This document shows, piece after piece, positions 48,368 to 57,646 of a stretch of DNA of 64,000 nt; within the stretch, counting starts at the first letter, position 1, and each line of letters begins with the position of its first letter. The stretch is from Hyphomicrobiales bacterium (GTDB lineage Bacteria; Pseudomonadota; Alphaproteobacteria; Rhizobiales; Rhizobiaceae). The DNA lies in NCBI GenBank assembly GCA_900466005.1, contig UEGQ01000005.1, positions 1 to 64,000 on the forward strand. The letters run 5' to 3'. The position numbers and the translations under genes were made by a program. The notes beneath the pieces were generated by a model. That model saw nothing but the letters and a program-made list of their open reading frames with translations, was not told the origin of the DNA and ran no database searches.

Positions 48368-49456
48368 TCAGTGTACCGGTCGGGTGAAGAGGTTCGTCCA
48401 GCCGGCGATGAAGCGTTCGCGCTGCGCCTTGTCCTGCGCGGCGAGAAGCGCCGGTCCTATGCGGATCGGCCGCCCGATGCCCGATTCCATCAGGGCGGGC
48501 GGCCCTTCGACGCCATCGGGCAAAGGCCCCTTCTCGGAAAAAAAGAAGGCCTTGTCGCGGGCAACGCGCTGGCCCCGGCCGGACAGCAGATAGTCGAGGA
48601 AGCGGGCGGCAAGATCGGGACGGGCGGACTTCTGCGGGATCATCACGCCGCGCGACAGCACCAGCGCGTAGTCACGCGGCACGACGATCTTTAGGTTCGG
48701 GTTCTGCAGATAGGCCGCATAGGCATAAGAGCCGAGAATGTTGTAGGCGATCCGTATTTTGCCGCTGGCGATTTCGCCGAGCACCTCGTTGTTGCAGCAG
48801 CGGGTCACGGCCTCGGCGCGACTGAAGCTCTCCAGCAGGCGACCGTAGACGGTCGGCGCCTGACGGGCGTCGTTGACGGCGAGAAGATAGCCGATGCCGG
48901 AGGCCTGCACGTCGTAGGTGCCGATACGGCCGCGATAGAGATCCGGCTTGCGCCGCAGGAGGTCGGAGAGTTCTTCGTGGGTGTGCGGCACATCCTCCGT
49001 CGGCACGCGTGAGCTGTCGTAGACGATGACCGCAGGCTCGAAGGTGAAACCGTAAACTTCCTCCCGCCAGTTCGCCCAGTCGGGAGCCTGCGCCGTCACG
49101 AAGGAGCGGTGCGGCCGGGCGCAGCCGTCATTGGCAAGCTTGACCAGCTGGTCGACCGACGAGGAAAGCCAGAGGTCACCGTGGACGCGTCCGTCGCGGC
49201 AGGCCTCTTCCGCCTCGCGGAACAGGTCGTTCGTCACATAATCGGTGAATTCGACGGTGACGTCCGGCATCGTCTCCTGGAAGTCGAGGATCAGCGGGCG
49301 GATCGCGTTGAGGTCGGTTGCGCCATGGATGACGAGCTTCGCCCTTTCGCCATTGGGTGCGGAAAAGACGGCGCGCTCGCCTTCGATGGCGAAGGCCGCG
49401 GCATTCGGGAGGCAGACGAGGATTGCGGCCATGAAGGCGGCGGCGAAACGGTTCAT
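48368..49456 (-). CDS. Orphan iron/AfuA-type binding protein co-operonic with TctDE
   Basis: A 362-residue periplasmic binding protein (signal peptide ending near AAAFAIE, residue 23) of the iron/organophosphate cluster. KLVIHGATDLNAIRPLILDFQ and TFEPAVIVYDSS segments are typical. Its ATG overlaps the sensor-kinase stop by 4 bp, so regulator, kinase and binding protein form one operon. No permease or ATPase is adjacent, which suggests a co-sensor that presents ligand to the kinase rather than a transport component. Confidence 0.82.
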   Translation of the reverse strand: MNRFAAAFMAAILVCLPNAAAFAIEGERAVFSAPNGERAKLVIHGATDLNAIRPLILDFQETMPDVTVEFTDYVTNDLFREAEEACRDGRVHGDLWLSSSVDQLVKLANDGCARPHRSFVTAQAPDWANWREEVYGFTFEPAVIVYDSSRVPTEDVPHTHEELSDLLRRKPDLYRGRIGTYDVQASGIGYLLAVNDARQAPTVYGRLLESFSRAEAVTRCCNNEVLGEIASGKIRIAYNILGSYAYAAYLQNPNLKIVVPRDYALVLSRGVMIPQKSARPDLAARFLDYLLSGRGQRVARDKAFFFSEKGPLPDGVEGPPALMESGIGRPIRIGPALLAAQDKAQRERFIAGWTNLFTRPVH

Positions 49457-50844
49457 GACTTCCCCCGGCCGCGCAGCGGCAATTTCAACACCACGGTGAA
49501 ACCGTGCTCCTCGTTCCGCGACCGGAAGGTGAGCTCGCCGCCGAGGGCTGCGGCCACCTCCGAGGAAATGGCAAAGCCGAGACCTGCACTCCCCTCGCCC
49601 GATTTCGAGGTGACGAACCGCTGCGTCACCTGACCCCAGTCCGCTTCCGGAATGCCGGGACCGTCGTCCTCGACCTCGACCAGCCCGAAGTCCGGCGTAT
49701 GGACCACCCGCACCTCGAGCCGCGAGACCGTGCCGTGGCGAAGCGAGTTGTCGATCACGTTGACGATCGCTTCCCGCAGGCTGAGTTCGTCTCCGAGTAC
49801 CACGACATCCTCGTCCGGCGCCTCGAAGGAGACGACGATATCGGGATCGATCGTGATCGGGATGGCGGCCCGGAACGCCTTGCGCGCCACCCGCGTCAGG
49901 TCGAGCGGCACGAGCTGGGCGGAATCGAACCGATGAATGACCATCGCGTGGTTCAAGAGCTGGTTGGTGAAGCGGGCGAGCTCACCGGCGCGGTCGCGGA
50001 CCCGCTCGAGATGCCGGCGGTCGCTTTCGGGCAGGTTGGTCTCGTCGATCAGGCTGACCTGCGCCGAAAGCGCGGTGAGCGGCGTGCGGATCTGGTGGGC
50101 ACTGTCGGCGATGAACCGCTGGAGGAGCTTCACGCGCTCGTCGAGCCGCCGCACGAAGTGGTTGATCGAAGAGACGAAGGGCGAGAGCTCCCGCGGCACG
50201 TCGACGGTGAGCGGCGTCAGGTCCTGAGGATCGCGGGCGACGAGGGTCTCGCCGAGTGCGGAAACCGGCCGCAGCGAATAGCGGATCGCCAGCGCCGTAC
50301 CGGCGAGCGCGAGCCCGCTCATCGCGGCCACGAGTGCGAGAGCGCGCGCGCTGAGCTCGGAGGCGAGCGCCCGACGTGCCTGGATCGTCTGGGCGATCAC
50401 GACGTGCGCCCAGCCCGAGGTGGAGGGATCGGAAATCGCCTTGCCCGCCACGATGACCCGCAACGGCTCGCCGCGATAGCGCATGTTGAGGAGGACCGGA
50501 CCGGGCCTCGCGCGTGACAAATCGACATCCGGGGTCAGGTCCTCGTAGCCGGTCATCGTCTGCCCGCCGGGGTCGATCACCCGGTAGAAGATGCGGTCGC
50601 GACCGGCGAGCCCGAGCAGCTCGAAGGCGGACGACGGCAGGTTGACGACGAGCTTGCCGTCCTCGACGGTCAGCCCTTCGAGCATCTGCAGGGCGGCGCC
50701 CTGCAGGAGACGGTCGTAGGCCTCATCCGCAGCGGCTCGCACATAGAGCCAGGCAGCGCTCATCAGGATCGCGGCGCCGACCGCCAGAACGATCGCGACA
50801 CGCAGGAGAAGACGGGAGAAGAGCGAGGATTCAGGCCTGTACAT
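49453..50844 (-). CDS. tctE: TctE-like sensor histidine kinase
   Basis: A 463-residue kinase: membrane helices at about 8-30 and 167-187, periplasmic domain of about 130 residues between, HAMP at about 188-240, phosphoacceptor His250 in FIADSAHQIRTPLTALSAQ, HATPase domain with N box VNVIDNSLRHG and G boxes DDGPGIPE and GLGFAIS. It overlaps the response regulator by 14 bp and the binding protein by 4 bp. TctDE pairs control tricarboxylate uptake, encoded divergently here. Confidence 0.9.
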   Translation of the reverse strand: MYRPESSLFSRLLLRVAIVLAVGAAILMSAAWLYVRAAADEAYDRLLQGAALQMLEGLTVEDGKLVVNLPSSAFELLGLAGRDRIFYRVIDPGGQTMTGYEDLTPDVDLSRARPGPVLLNMRYRGEPLRVIVAGKAISDPSTSGWAHVVIAQTIQARRALASELSARALALVAAMSGLALAGTALAIRYSLRPVSALGETLVARDPQDLTPLTVDVPRELSPFVSSINHFVRRLDERVKLLQRFIADSAHQIRTPLTALSAQVSLIDETNLPESDRRHLERVRDRAGELARFTNQLLNHAMVIHRFDSAQLVPLDLTRVARKAFRAAIPITIDPDIVVSFEAPDEDVVVLGDELSLREAIVNVIDNSLRHGTVSRLEVRVVHTPDFGLVEVEDDGPGIPEADWGQVTQRFVTSKSGEGSAGLGFAISSEVAAALGGELTFRSRNEEHGFTVVLKLPLRGRGKS

Positions 50845-51508
50845 CGGCAACCAGTTGATAACCGAGGCCGCGGACCGTGACGATCCGCGCCTGGGCACCT
50901 TCGAGCTTCTTGCGCAGCCGCCCGACGTAAAGCTCGATCGCGTTGGGGCCGGCCGGCTCGTCGAAGCCGAAAAGCTGGTCGAGAAGCTGGTCCTTGCTGA
51001 AGACCCGCCCCGGCCGCGTCGCCAGGATTTCGAGCAGCGTCATCTCCCGGCGCTTCAGCTGCACCTCCCGCTTGCCGACGCGCACGCTCCTGTTGGCACG
51101 ATCGAGTACGATGTCGCCGCAGGCGATGATGTTGGTCGCCTCGCCGCCGCCGCGCCGGCGCATCAGCACGCGGGCGCGCGCCTCGAGTTCGCGGAAGTCG
51201 AAGGGCTTGACGAGATAGTCGTCGGCGCCGAGGTCGAGTGCACTCACCCGGTCGTCGATCTCCGAGCGCGCCGTCAGCACCAGGACGGGAACGGCGTTGC
51301 GGCTCTGGCGCAACCGCTTCAGGATCGCGAACCCGTCCAGGCCCGGCAGCATCACGTCGAGGATGACCAGGTCGTATTCGGTGAAATCGAGGATCTCGGA
51401 CGCGGCCCGTCCATCGGTCTCCCAGTCGACCGTATGCCCGATCGTCTCGAAGCGACGGACAATCGCTTCACCGACATCGTGAGTATCTTCCACCAGCAGA
51501 ATGCGCAT
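50831..51508 (-). CDS. tctD: TctD-like response regulator
   Basis: A 225-residue OmpR-type regulator with phosphoacceptor Asp51 (VILDVMLPGLDGF), Lys101 in LVKPFDF and a C-terminal winged helix (VGRLRKKLEGAQARIVTVRGLGYQL). Divergent from tctCBA with a pair of 11-bp-spaced direct repeats in the intergenic region. The Shine-Dalgarno sequence is weak. The open frame continues upstream, but MRILLVED is the family N-terminus. Confidence 0.9.
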   Translation of the reverse strand: MRILLVEDTHDVGEAIVRRFETIGHTVDWETDGRAASEILDFTEYDLVILDVMLPGLDGFAILKRLRQSRNAVPVLVLTARSEIDDRVSALDLGADDYLVKPFDFRELEARARVLMRRRGGGEATNIIACGDIVLDRANRSVRVGKREVQLKRREMTLLEILATRPGRVFSKDQLLDQLFGFDEPAGPNAIELYVGRLRKKLEGAQARIVTVRGLGYQLVADVQA

Positions 51509-51882
51509 GAGTTGAGCGTGGCACGGATGGCCCCGGCGATCAAGCACGGGGTTGCGCGGCCACATGCCTAACGCTTCTTAACACCCGTGACAGCATTGTG
51601 ACAGGTTTGCGTCCTAAAACAGACTCGCCTGATCCGGGAGAGAGTGTCGGACAGGCGTGGGGAGGAGCACTCAAAGGACCGACTGCCGAATGCGACCCGA
51701 GGCCGGGCCTCGTCGCGACGACGCCCTTTCGAGGGTAGCCGCCGGCATATGGTTTCTCTTCCCCGATCATGGAGCGCTTTCCTCACGCGACGAGGGACGC
51801 ACCGCAAGACGAACCGCGCGAGGCGGTCCCGAGAAAAAACAACGGGAACGCCTCACGCCGAAGATCACATGGGAGAGAGATA
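51509..51882 (+). promoter_or_regulatory. 374-bp divergent region between tctD and tctC with direct repeats
   Basis: No gene is supported. GTGACAG occurs at 51587-51593 and again at 51598-51604, exactly 11 bp apart, the spacing of OmpR-family binding sites. A GAGAGA-type ribosome site precedes tctC. Candidate TctD-controlled promoter. Confidence 0.55.
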
Positions 51883-52857
51883 ATGATCCGTTTTCTGACC
51901 AAGACCCTGGCAGGAGCCGCACTGGTGACGCTCGCCGCCGGCACGGCCGCTTTCGCCGAACCGGCGAAGCCGGAATGCCTCGCCGGCGCCAAGCCGGGTG
52001 GCGGTTTCGACCTCACCTGCCGGCTGGCCGCCAATGCGCTGCTCGAAACCAAAGAGATTTCCACCCCGATGGCCGTGACCTACATGGAAGGCGGCGTCGG
52101 TGCTGTCGCCTACAACCACGTGATCGGCAAGCGCGGGACCGACGGCAACCTGATCACCGCCGCGTCCTCCGGTTCGGCATTGCTCATCGCGCAGGGCAAG
52201 TTCGGCAAGTATGACGAAAACGCCGTCCGTTGGCTCGGCGCACTGGGCGCCGACTACGGCGTCCTCGTCGTCTCCGCCGATTCCCCGTACAAGACGCTCG
52301 GTGAACTCGTCGAAGCCTACAAGGCCGACCCGAACAGCTTCGCCATCGGCGGCGGCGGTGCCGTCGGCTCGCAGGACTGGATGAAGGGTTCGCTGCTCGC
52401 CAAGGCCGCCGGCCAGGAGCCGAAGGGCATGCGCTACGTCGCGCTCGAAGGCGGCGGTGCGGTTCTGACGGCGCTCGAAGGCGGCCACATCAAGGTCGGC
52501 TCCGGTGACGCCGCCGAAATGGGCAAGCACCACGTCGCCGGCAAGGTCCGCATCCTCGCCGTCATGGCCCCGGAACGCCTGTCCGGCGAGCTCTCCGGCG
52601 TCCCGACCGCCCGTGAACAGGGCTTCGATATCGACTGGCCGGTCTGGCGCGGCTATTATGTCGGCAAGGACGTTTCCGACGCCGATTACGACTGGTGGGT
52701 TTCCGCCTTCGAAAAGATGAGCAAGACGCCGGAATTCGCCAAGGAACGCGAAGCTCGCGGCCTGTTCGAATTCACCCTGCTCGGCAAGGATTTCGACAAG
52801 CGCGTCAAGGACGACGTCGCCCGCTTCAAGATCCTCGCCAAGGAAGCCGGCATGTAA
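51883..52857 (+). CDS. tctC: Tripartite tricarboxylate transporter binding protein
   Basis: A 324-residue TctC/Bug-family periplasmic protein, signal peptide to about residue 25 (TAAFAEP). PGGGFDLTCRLAANAL holds the family ligand-binding loop. It lacks the four-helix insert of some relatives and ends in DDVARFKILAKEAGM. First gene of tctCBA; followed by a hairpin with a GCAA loop. Confidence 0.93.
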   Translation: MIRFLTKTLAGAALVTLAAGTAAFAEPAKPECLAGAKPGGGFDLTCRLAANALLETKEISTPMAVTYMEGGVGAVAYNHVIGKRGTDGNLITAASSGSALLIAQGKFGKYDENAVRWLGALGADYGVLVVSADSPYKTLGELVEAYKADPNSFAIGGGGAVGSQDWMKGSLLAKAAGQEPKGMRYVALEGGGAVLTALEGGHIKVGSGDAAEMGKHHVAGKVRILAVMAPERLSGELSGVPTAREQGFDIDWPVWRGYYVGKDVSDADYDWWVSAFEKMSKTPEFAKEREARGLFEFTLLGKDFDKRVKDDVARFKILAKEAGM

Positions 52858-52881
52858 TTGCCGCCTGAGCCCGCACGACGG

Positions 52882-52909
52882 GACCTTCCGGGAGCAATCC
52901 CGGAAGGTC
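52882..52909 (+). terminator. Hairpin after tctC
   Basis: Perfect 12-bp arms GACCTTCCGGGA (52882-52893) and TCCCGGAAGGTC (52898-52909) around a GCAA (GNRA) tetraloop. Only GTTT follows. Nothing else is visible in the 203-bp tctC-tctB gap. Confidence 0.7.
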
Positions 52910-53060
52910 GTTTCCGGGCCGCTTCCCGGTCGCTGCAGGAGCCTCGTGCTCGCCGTGCCCGCGACCCTGAGATCCCGCCCGTGCCGCACGGCAGAGCCGT
53001 CGCCCGCATTAGCCGACCGCTCGTGCAAAGAGTTCCCTTTCGAAGGGTGGAGACCAAACC

Positions 53061-53519
53061 ATGTCAGACCATAGCAGAACATCCCTCCTCACCGGACGCA
53101 TCGGTGCGATCTGCGTGCTCGCCTTCGCCGTCGTCTACGGCATCGGTGCGAGCCGCATCGATTACTCCTTCTCTTCCGATCCACTCGGCCCGAGGGTCGT
53201 GCCCCTGATGCTTGCCGGCATCCTCGGCGTGCTTGCGCTCTTCTACATGCGTTCGCCGGGAAGTGCCGAGGGCTTTCCTTCCGGCGCACTGCTGGCGCGC
53301 GTGCTCGCCGTACCGGTCATCCTTATCGCCTGCGTTGCGGTCTTCGAACCGGCCGGCTTTGCCGCCTCGATCTTTCTCCTGACTCTGGGCACCGGCCTGA
53401 TCTTCGGCGCGCCTCCGGTTAAGGCCCTGATCGGCGCCGCCGGTCACGCCGCGCTCTGGTGGGTCATCTTCGCCTGGCTGCTCGAGGTCTATCTGCCGGT
53501 CGGCGCGCTCTTCAGCTGA
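53061..53519 (+). CDS. tctB: Tripartite tricarboxylate transporter small permease
   Basis: A 152-residue membrane protein with four predicted helices (TctB family; ICVLAFAVVYGIGA, DPLGPRVVPLMLAGILG are typical). Small subunit of the TctABC citrate-type importer. Confidence 0.9.
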   Translation: MSDHSRTSLLTGRIGAICVLAFAVVYGIGASRIDYSFSSDPLGPRVVPLMLAGILGVLALFYMRSPGSAEGFPSGALLARVLAVPVILIACVAVFEPAGFAASIFLLTLGTGLIFGAPPVKALIGAAGHAALWWVIFAWLLEVYLPVGALFS

Positions 53520-53569
53520 GCCGACGGCACCAGGAAACACATCTCCCCTAACCGGGAAAGGTAACAGTT

Positions 53570-55081
53570 ATGAACTTCGAATATCTCGCCCACGGCTTCG
53601 CCGTCGCGCTGACCTGGCAAAACCTGCTGATCGGCTTCGTCGGCTGCTTCATCGGCACGATGGTCGGCGCGCTGCCCGCCATCGGCCCGATCAACGGCAT
53701 CGCGCTCCTGCTGCCGATCGCCTACACAATGGGGCTGCCGCCCGAAAGCACGATGATCCTGCTCGCCGCCGTCTATTGCGGTGCCGAGTATGGCGGCCGC
53801 ATCTCCTCGATCCTGCTCAATGTTCCGGGCGACGCCGGTGCCGTCATGACGGCGATGGATGGCTACCCCATGGCCAAGCAGGGCCGCGCCGGCGAGGCGC
53901 TGGCACTTTCCGGCCTCTCCTCCTTCGTCGGCGGTATCCTCGGCTCGATCGGACTTGCCCTTTTCGCGCCCCTCCTTTCCGGCCTCGCGATCGGCTTCGG
54001 CCCGGCGGAATACTTCGTGCTGATGGTCTTCGCCTTCGCAACGCTGGGCTCGATGGTCGGCGACCAGCCGGTCAAGACGCTGATCGGCTGCACGCTCGGC
54101 CTGATGCTCGCGACCGTCGGCATCGACGCGACCTCCGGCGCCTACCGCTTCACCTTCGACGAACCGGAACTCGGCGACGGCATCGAATTCGTCGTGCTGG
54201 TCATCGGGCTCTTCTCGATCTCCGAGGCGCTCATCATCCTCGAACACCAGGGCCGTGGCTTCACCATGATCCGCGATCTCGGCCGGATGACCGCCCGCTG
54301 GGCCGACATCGTCAAGTGCACCGGCGCAACGCTCCGGAGCTCGCTCATCGGCTTCGTCGTCGGCGTCCTGCCCGGAACCGGCGCCTCGGTGTCGAGCGCG
54401 ATCTCCTACACGACCGAAAAGCGCTTTTCCGACACCGAGGGAACCTTCGGCAAGGGTGATGTCCGCGGTCTCGCGGCTCCGGAAGCCGCCAACAACGCAA
54501 CCGCCTGCGGCGCCTTCGTTCCGATGTTGACACTCGGCGTTCCCGGGTCCGGCACCACCGCCGTCATGCTCGGCGCGCTGATGCTCTACAATATCCAGCC
54601 GGGTCCGATGCTGCTCGTCGAACGGCCGGAGATCGTCGGCGGTCTCGTCGCCTCGCTCTTCGTCGGCAACTTCATCCTGCTTGCCCTCAACCTGCCGCTC
54701 GTCAACATCTTCGCCCGCGTCCTGACCGTTCCGAACTGGCTCCTGGTTCCGGGCATCCTGGTGCTGTCGATCGTCGGCGTCTACTCGACCCACGCTTCGG
54801 TCTTCTCGATCTTCCTGATGCTCGGCATCGGCCTGATCGGCTGGCTGCTCCGCAAGGCGGGTTTCGACATGGCGCCGATCATCCTGGGCTTCGTGCTCGG
54901 CCGCGTCATGGAAGTGAACCTGCGCAATGCACTGGCGATCAGCGGCGGCGATCCGTCGATCCTCTTCCAGAGCACGATCTCGATCGTCCTCTGGGTCATG
55001 GCCGCAGCCGTCGCCATTCTTCCCTGGTACCTGTCGTACCGCGCGAAGAAGCGGATCAAGCAGGCGGCTCTGACCGCCTGA
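53570..55081 (+). CDS. tctA: Tripartite tricarboxylate transporter large permease
   Basis: A 503-residue membrane protein with about eleven helices. GCFIGTMVGALPAIGPINGIALLLPIAY and the paired VGVLPGTGASVSSAISY and VPMLTLGVPGSGTTAVMLGAL segments are the duplicated substrate-path signatures of TctA. Last gene of tctCBA, ended by a strong bidirectional stem-loop. Confidence 0.95.
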   Translation: MNFEYLAHGFAVALTWQNLLIGFVGCFIGTMVGALPAIGPINGIALLLPIAYTMGLPPESTMILLAAVYCGAEYGGRISSILLNVPGDAGAVMTAMDGYPMAKQGRAGEALALSGLSSFVGGILGSIGLALFAPLLSGLAIGFGPAEYFVLMVFAFATLGSMVGDQPVKTLIGCTLGLMLATVGIDATSGAYRFTFDEPELGDGIEFVVLVIGLFSISEALIILEHQGRGFTMIRDLGRMTARWADIVKCTGATLRSSLIGFVVGVLPGTGASVSSAISYTTEKRFSDTEGTFGKGDVRGLAAPEAANNATACGAFVPMLTLGVPGSGTTAVMLGALMLYNIQPGPMLLVERPEIVGGLVASLFVGNFILLALNLPLVNIFARVLTVPNWLLVPGILVLSIVGVYSTHASVFSIFLMLGIGLIGWLLRKAGFDMAPIILGFVLGRVMEVNLRNALAISGGDPSILFQSTISIVLWVMAAAVAILPWYLSYRAKKRIKQAALTA

Positions 55082-55105
55082 CGATCAAACAAGGCTCCCG
55101 AGAGA

Positions 55106-55144
55106 GCGCCGCGCCGATCGCTTGCTCAAGCGTCGGCGCGGCGC
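55106..55144. terminator. Bidirectional terminator between tctA and ribokinase gene
   Basis: A long stem-loop: 12-bp arms GCGCCGCGCCGA (55106-55117) and TCGGCGCGGCGC (55133-55144), continued by CGCTT/AAGCG with one bulged T, and a GCTC loop. It separates convergent genes; a short T-run lies to the right. Confidence 0.75.
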
Positions 55145-55169
55145 ACGTGTTTTGGCGGACACTGGTCGT

Positions 55170-56099
55170 CTAGACTTTCGGAAGAAGGGCGTCGATCTCG
55201 GCACGCGTCGGCATGGCCGGGGCCGTGCCCGGCCGCGTCACCGCGATAGCCGCCGTCGCGCAGCCGAAGCGCACGGCCTCTACCGGATCCCGGCCTTCGG
55301 AAAGCGCGGTTGCGAACCCGCCAAGGAAAGCATCCCCCGCACCGGTCGTATCGACGACCTTGCCGGCGGAAAAGGCAGGAACGAACTCGCTCCGTCCGGT
55401 CGTGTGATAGAGCGCGCCACGGGCGCCGAGGGTGATGATGGCCGCGCCAACCCCTTTTCGCAGCAGCAGATCGCCGGCTGCGCGGGCCTGTTCATCCGTC
55501 TCGACGGGATGACCGACGATCTCGGCGGCTTCAACCTCGTTCGGCGCGAAGAAATCACAGAGAGGATATATTTCATCAGGAAGAGGCCGGGCGGGCGCGG
55601 GATTGAGAATGGTCGTCACGCCTGCCGCCCTGGCGATCGAAAGGCCGTGAACGGCCGCTTCGATCGGTTGTTCGAGCTGGGTCATGAAGATCGCCGCATT
55701 CTCGATCGTCTCCCGGTTGGCATCGACGTCCTCGATGCCGATCAGACCAGCGGCCCCGGCAGCGACGATGATGGCGTTGTCGCCATTCTCCTCGTTCACG
55801 AAGATGAAGGCGGCACCCGTCGGCACGTCGTCCATCTGAATGACGTTGGCCTTGACGCCGGCCGCCCTGTAGGCCGACAGGGCCATCTCGCCGAACGGAT
55901 CCTTGCCGACCCGCGAGATGAAGGTCACCTCCCCGCCGGCCTTGGCTGCAGCGACCGACTGGTTGGAGCCCTTGCCGCCGGGGCCCAGTGCAAAGCCCGA
56001 GCCCATGATGGTCTCGGCGATGCGCGGCAGGCGCTTTGCCTTGTAGGCCGTGTCGGCGGCGAAAATTCCGAGAATGACAATACCGCGGCGCGCACTCAT
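55170..56099 (-). CDS. PfkB-family sugar kinase, ribokinase-like
   Basis: A 309-residue ribokinase-family kinase: GPGGKGSNQSVAAAKAG near residue 39, and the C-terminal DTTGAGDAFLGGFA with the catalytic Asp. Overlaps the FucU-like gene by 4 bp (ATGA). Probably phosphorylates the sugar imported by the adjacent ABC system; ribose is only one candidate. Confidence 0.88.
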   Translation of the reverse strand: MSARRGIVILGIFAADTAYKAKRLPRIAETIMGSGFALGPGGKGSNQSVAAAKAGGEVTFISRVGKDPFGEMALSAYRAAGVKANVIQMDDVPTGAAFIFVNEENGDNAIIVAAGAAGLIGIEDVDANRETIENAAIFMTQLEQPIEAAVHGLSIARAAGVTTILNPAPARPLPDEIYPLCDFFAPNEVEAAEIVGHPVETDEQARAAGDLLLRKGVGAAIITLGARGALYHTTGRSEFVPAFSAGKVVDTTGAGDAFLGGFATALSEGRDPVEAVRFGCATAAIAVTRPGTAPAMPTRAEIDALLPKV

Positions 56100-56557
56100 C
56101 TGACGACGTCCTCAGCCGGAATGACCCCCTTCGTCAGCAGGAAACATCCGTAGAAACGCAATTCGCCGGTAGCGATCACGCAATAGGCCTTCTTCGCCAC
56201 CTCGTAAAAGGCCATCCGTTCGACGCCGTACATGGGAGACGGGCGACCCTCCACGCGATCAACGATGGCCTGTACCTCCGCCTGAACCCCGGGGATCTCG
56301 TCAGGCTTGCCCATCACCTCCATGCGGCCGACCGAAGGCTGAACCGGCGTGTCCAGCGGAAAGACCGACAGGATCGCGTCGATGGCCCGCGGCGCAGGAA
56401 TGTTGTCCATCGTCAGGAGCTTGCCGATGCGGGTTTGCCTGGCAATCGCATCGGACGGGAAATTCGCGTCGGCGACCACCAGGTAATCGCCGTGCCCCAT
56501 GGTGCTCAGTGCTTCGAGAATGGCGCCGCTCAGTTCGGCCCTGATCCCTTTCAACAT
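56096..56557 (-). CDS. RbsD/FucU-family sugar mutarotase
   Basis: A 153-residue member of the RbsD/FucU family, which catalyses anomeric exchange of free sugars. ALSTMGHGDYLVVADANFP carries the conserved His, and ERMAFYEVAKKAYCVIATGELRFYGCFLLTKGV matches the FucU C-terminus better than RbsD. With the kinase it prepares the imported sugar for phosphorylation. Confidence 0.88.
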   Translation of the reverse strand: MLKGIRAELSGAILEALSTMGHGDYLVVADANFPSDAIARQTRIGKLLTMDNIPAPRAIDAILSVFPLDTPVQPSVGRMEVMGKPDEIPGVQAEVQAIVDRVEGRPSPMYGVERMAFYEVAKKAYCVIATGELRFYGCFLLTKGVIPAEDVVR

Positions 56558-56615
56558 GTCCTTCGTCCCTCTCTTTCGGCAGTCATCTGGTCTTCTTCAT
56601 GCTCTCGGTCGTGCT

Positions 56616-57632
56616 TCAGGCGAGGCTCGGCCCGCGACCTGGCGCAGGCCCCGTCGATCTGCGAACAATCAGTGAGCCCTCGACCATTTCGTCCTCGTCC
56701 GGGGAATTCTGATCCAGGAGGCGCTCGACGGCGCGTGCAGCCAACCGCTCGGTCGGCTGACGAACCGTCGTCAGGCGCGGCACGACAAGCCTGGCCAGCG
56801 TGATGTCGTCGAACCCGGTCACCGACAATTCGTCCGGCACGTCGACCTTGAAGTCGCGGGCAGCGCGCAACGCACCGATAGCCTGCTGGTCGCTGGCTGC
56901 GGCTATTGCCGTCGGGCGGTCGCCCGGCTCCCGCGCCAGCAGTGCGCGTGCGGCTCTTTCTCCGGATTCGTAGTCGAACCGCCCGGCGACGATTTCGAGC
57001 TCGATCTTCTCGCCGACCTCGCTCAGTTGTTGAACACGCTCCACGAAGCCTTTCTGGCGCATTCGTCCGGCCTCGGTTTCGGGGGGACCGGCAATATAGG
57101 CGATCCGGCGATGCCCCAACTCGTAAAGGTGGTCGACAACCAGGGACGCGGCCTGCGCGTGATCGGTCGAGACCAGCGGGTACGAGCCGAAGCGGCGGTC
57201 GAGCGATATGATCGGAACCGGCGCATCGATTTCCAGCTGCGAGTTGCCATTGCACCCGACGACGATAATGCCGCGCACCGAGCGGTCCAGGAATGCCAGG
57301 ATGTGGCTCTGTTCGGCCTCGAGATCCTCATGCGAACTGGCCAGCATCACCATATGGCCGGCTTCGAGCGCAGCACGCTCAACACTCGCGGCCAGTTGCG
57401 CAAAGAACGGGTTGGTGATGTCCGGAACGACCAGGCCTATCACGTCGGTCTTGCTGGTGCGCAAGGCGCGCGCGGTCACGTTGGGGCGATATCCCAGTTT
57501 CGCGATCGCCGCGTTGACCTTCTCCCTGTAGACCGGCCTTACCGCCGCCTCGCCTGCGATCACACGCGAAACCGTACCCACGGAAACACCTGCCTCGACA
57601 GCTACATCCTTGACCGTGGGCGTCTTTCGCAT
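56616..57632 (-). CDS. LacI-family transcriptional regulator
   Basis: A 338-residue LacI repressor: HTH at residues 6-30 (TVKDVAVEAGVSVGTVSRVIAG), hinge, and type-1 periplasmic-binding-like effector domain. Encoded within the sugar operon it most likely controls, between the permease and mutarotase genes. Probable target: the two ATGAAACGTTTCAT palindromes at 61493 and 61579. Confidence 0.9.
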   Translation of the reverse strand: MRKTPTVKDVAVEAGVSVGTVSRVIAGEAAVRPVYREKVNAAIAKLGYRPNVTARALRTSKTDVIGLVVPDITNPFFAQLAASVERAALEAGHMVMLASSHEDLEAEQSHILAFLDRSVRGIIVVGCNGNSQLEIDAPVPIISLDRRFGSYPLVSTDHAQAASLVVDHLYELGHRRIAYIAGPPETEAGRMRQKGFVERVQQLSEVGEKIELEIVAGRFDYESGERAARALLAREPGDRPTAIAAASDQQAIGALRAARDFKVDVPDELSVTGFDDITLARLVVPRLTTVRQPTERLAARAVERLLDQNSPDEDEMVEGSLIVRRSTGPAPGRGPSLA

Positions 57633-57646
57633 GCCAGCTCCCGCTC

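Noticed and set aside
53489-54793. 434-codon minus-strand frame opposite tctA
   Set aside because: tctA signatures fix the coding strand; the opposite translation is very charged and repetitive.
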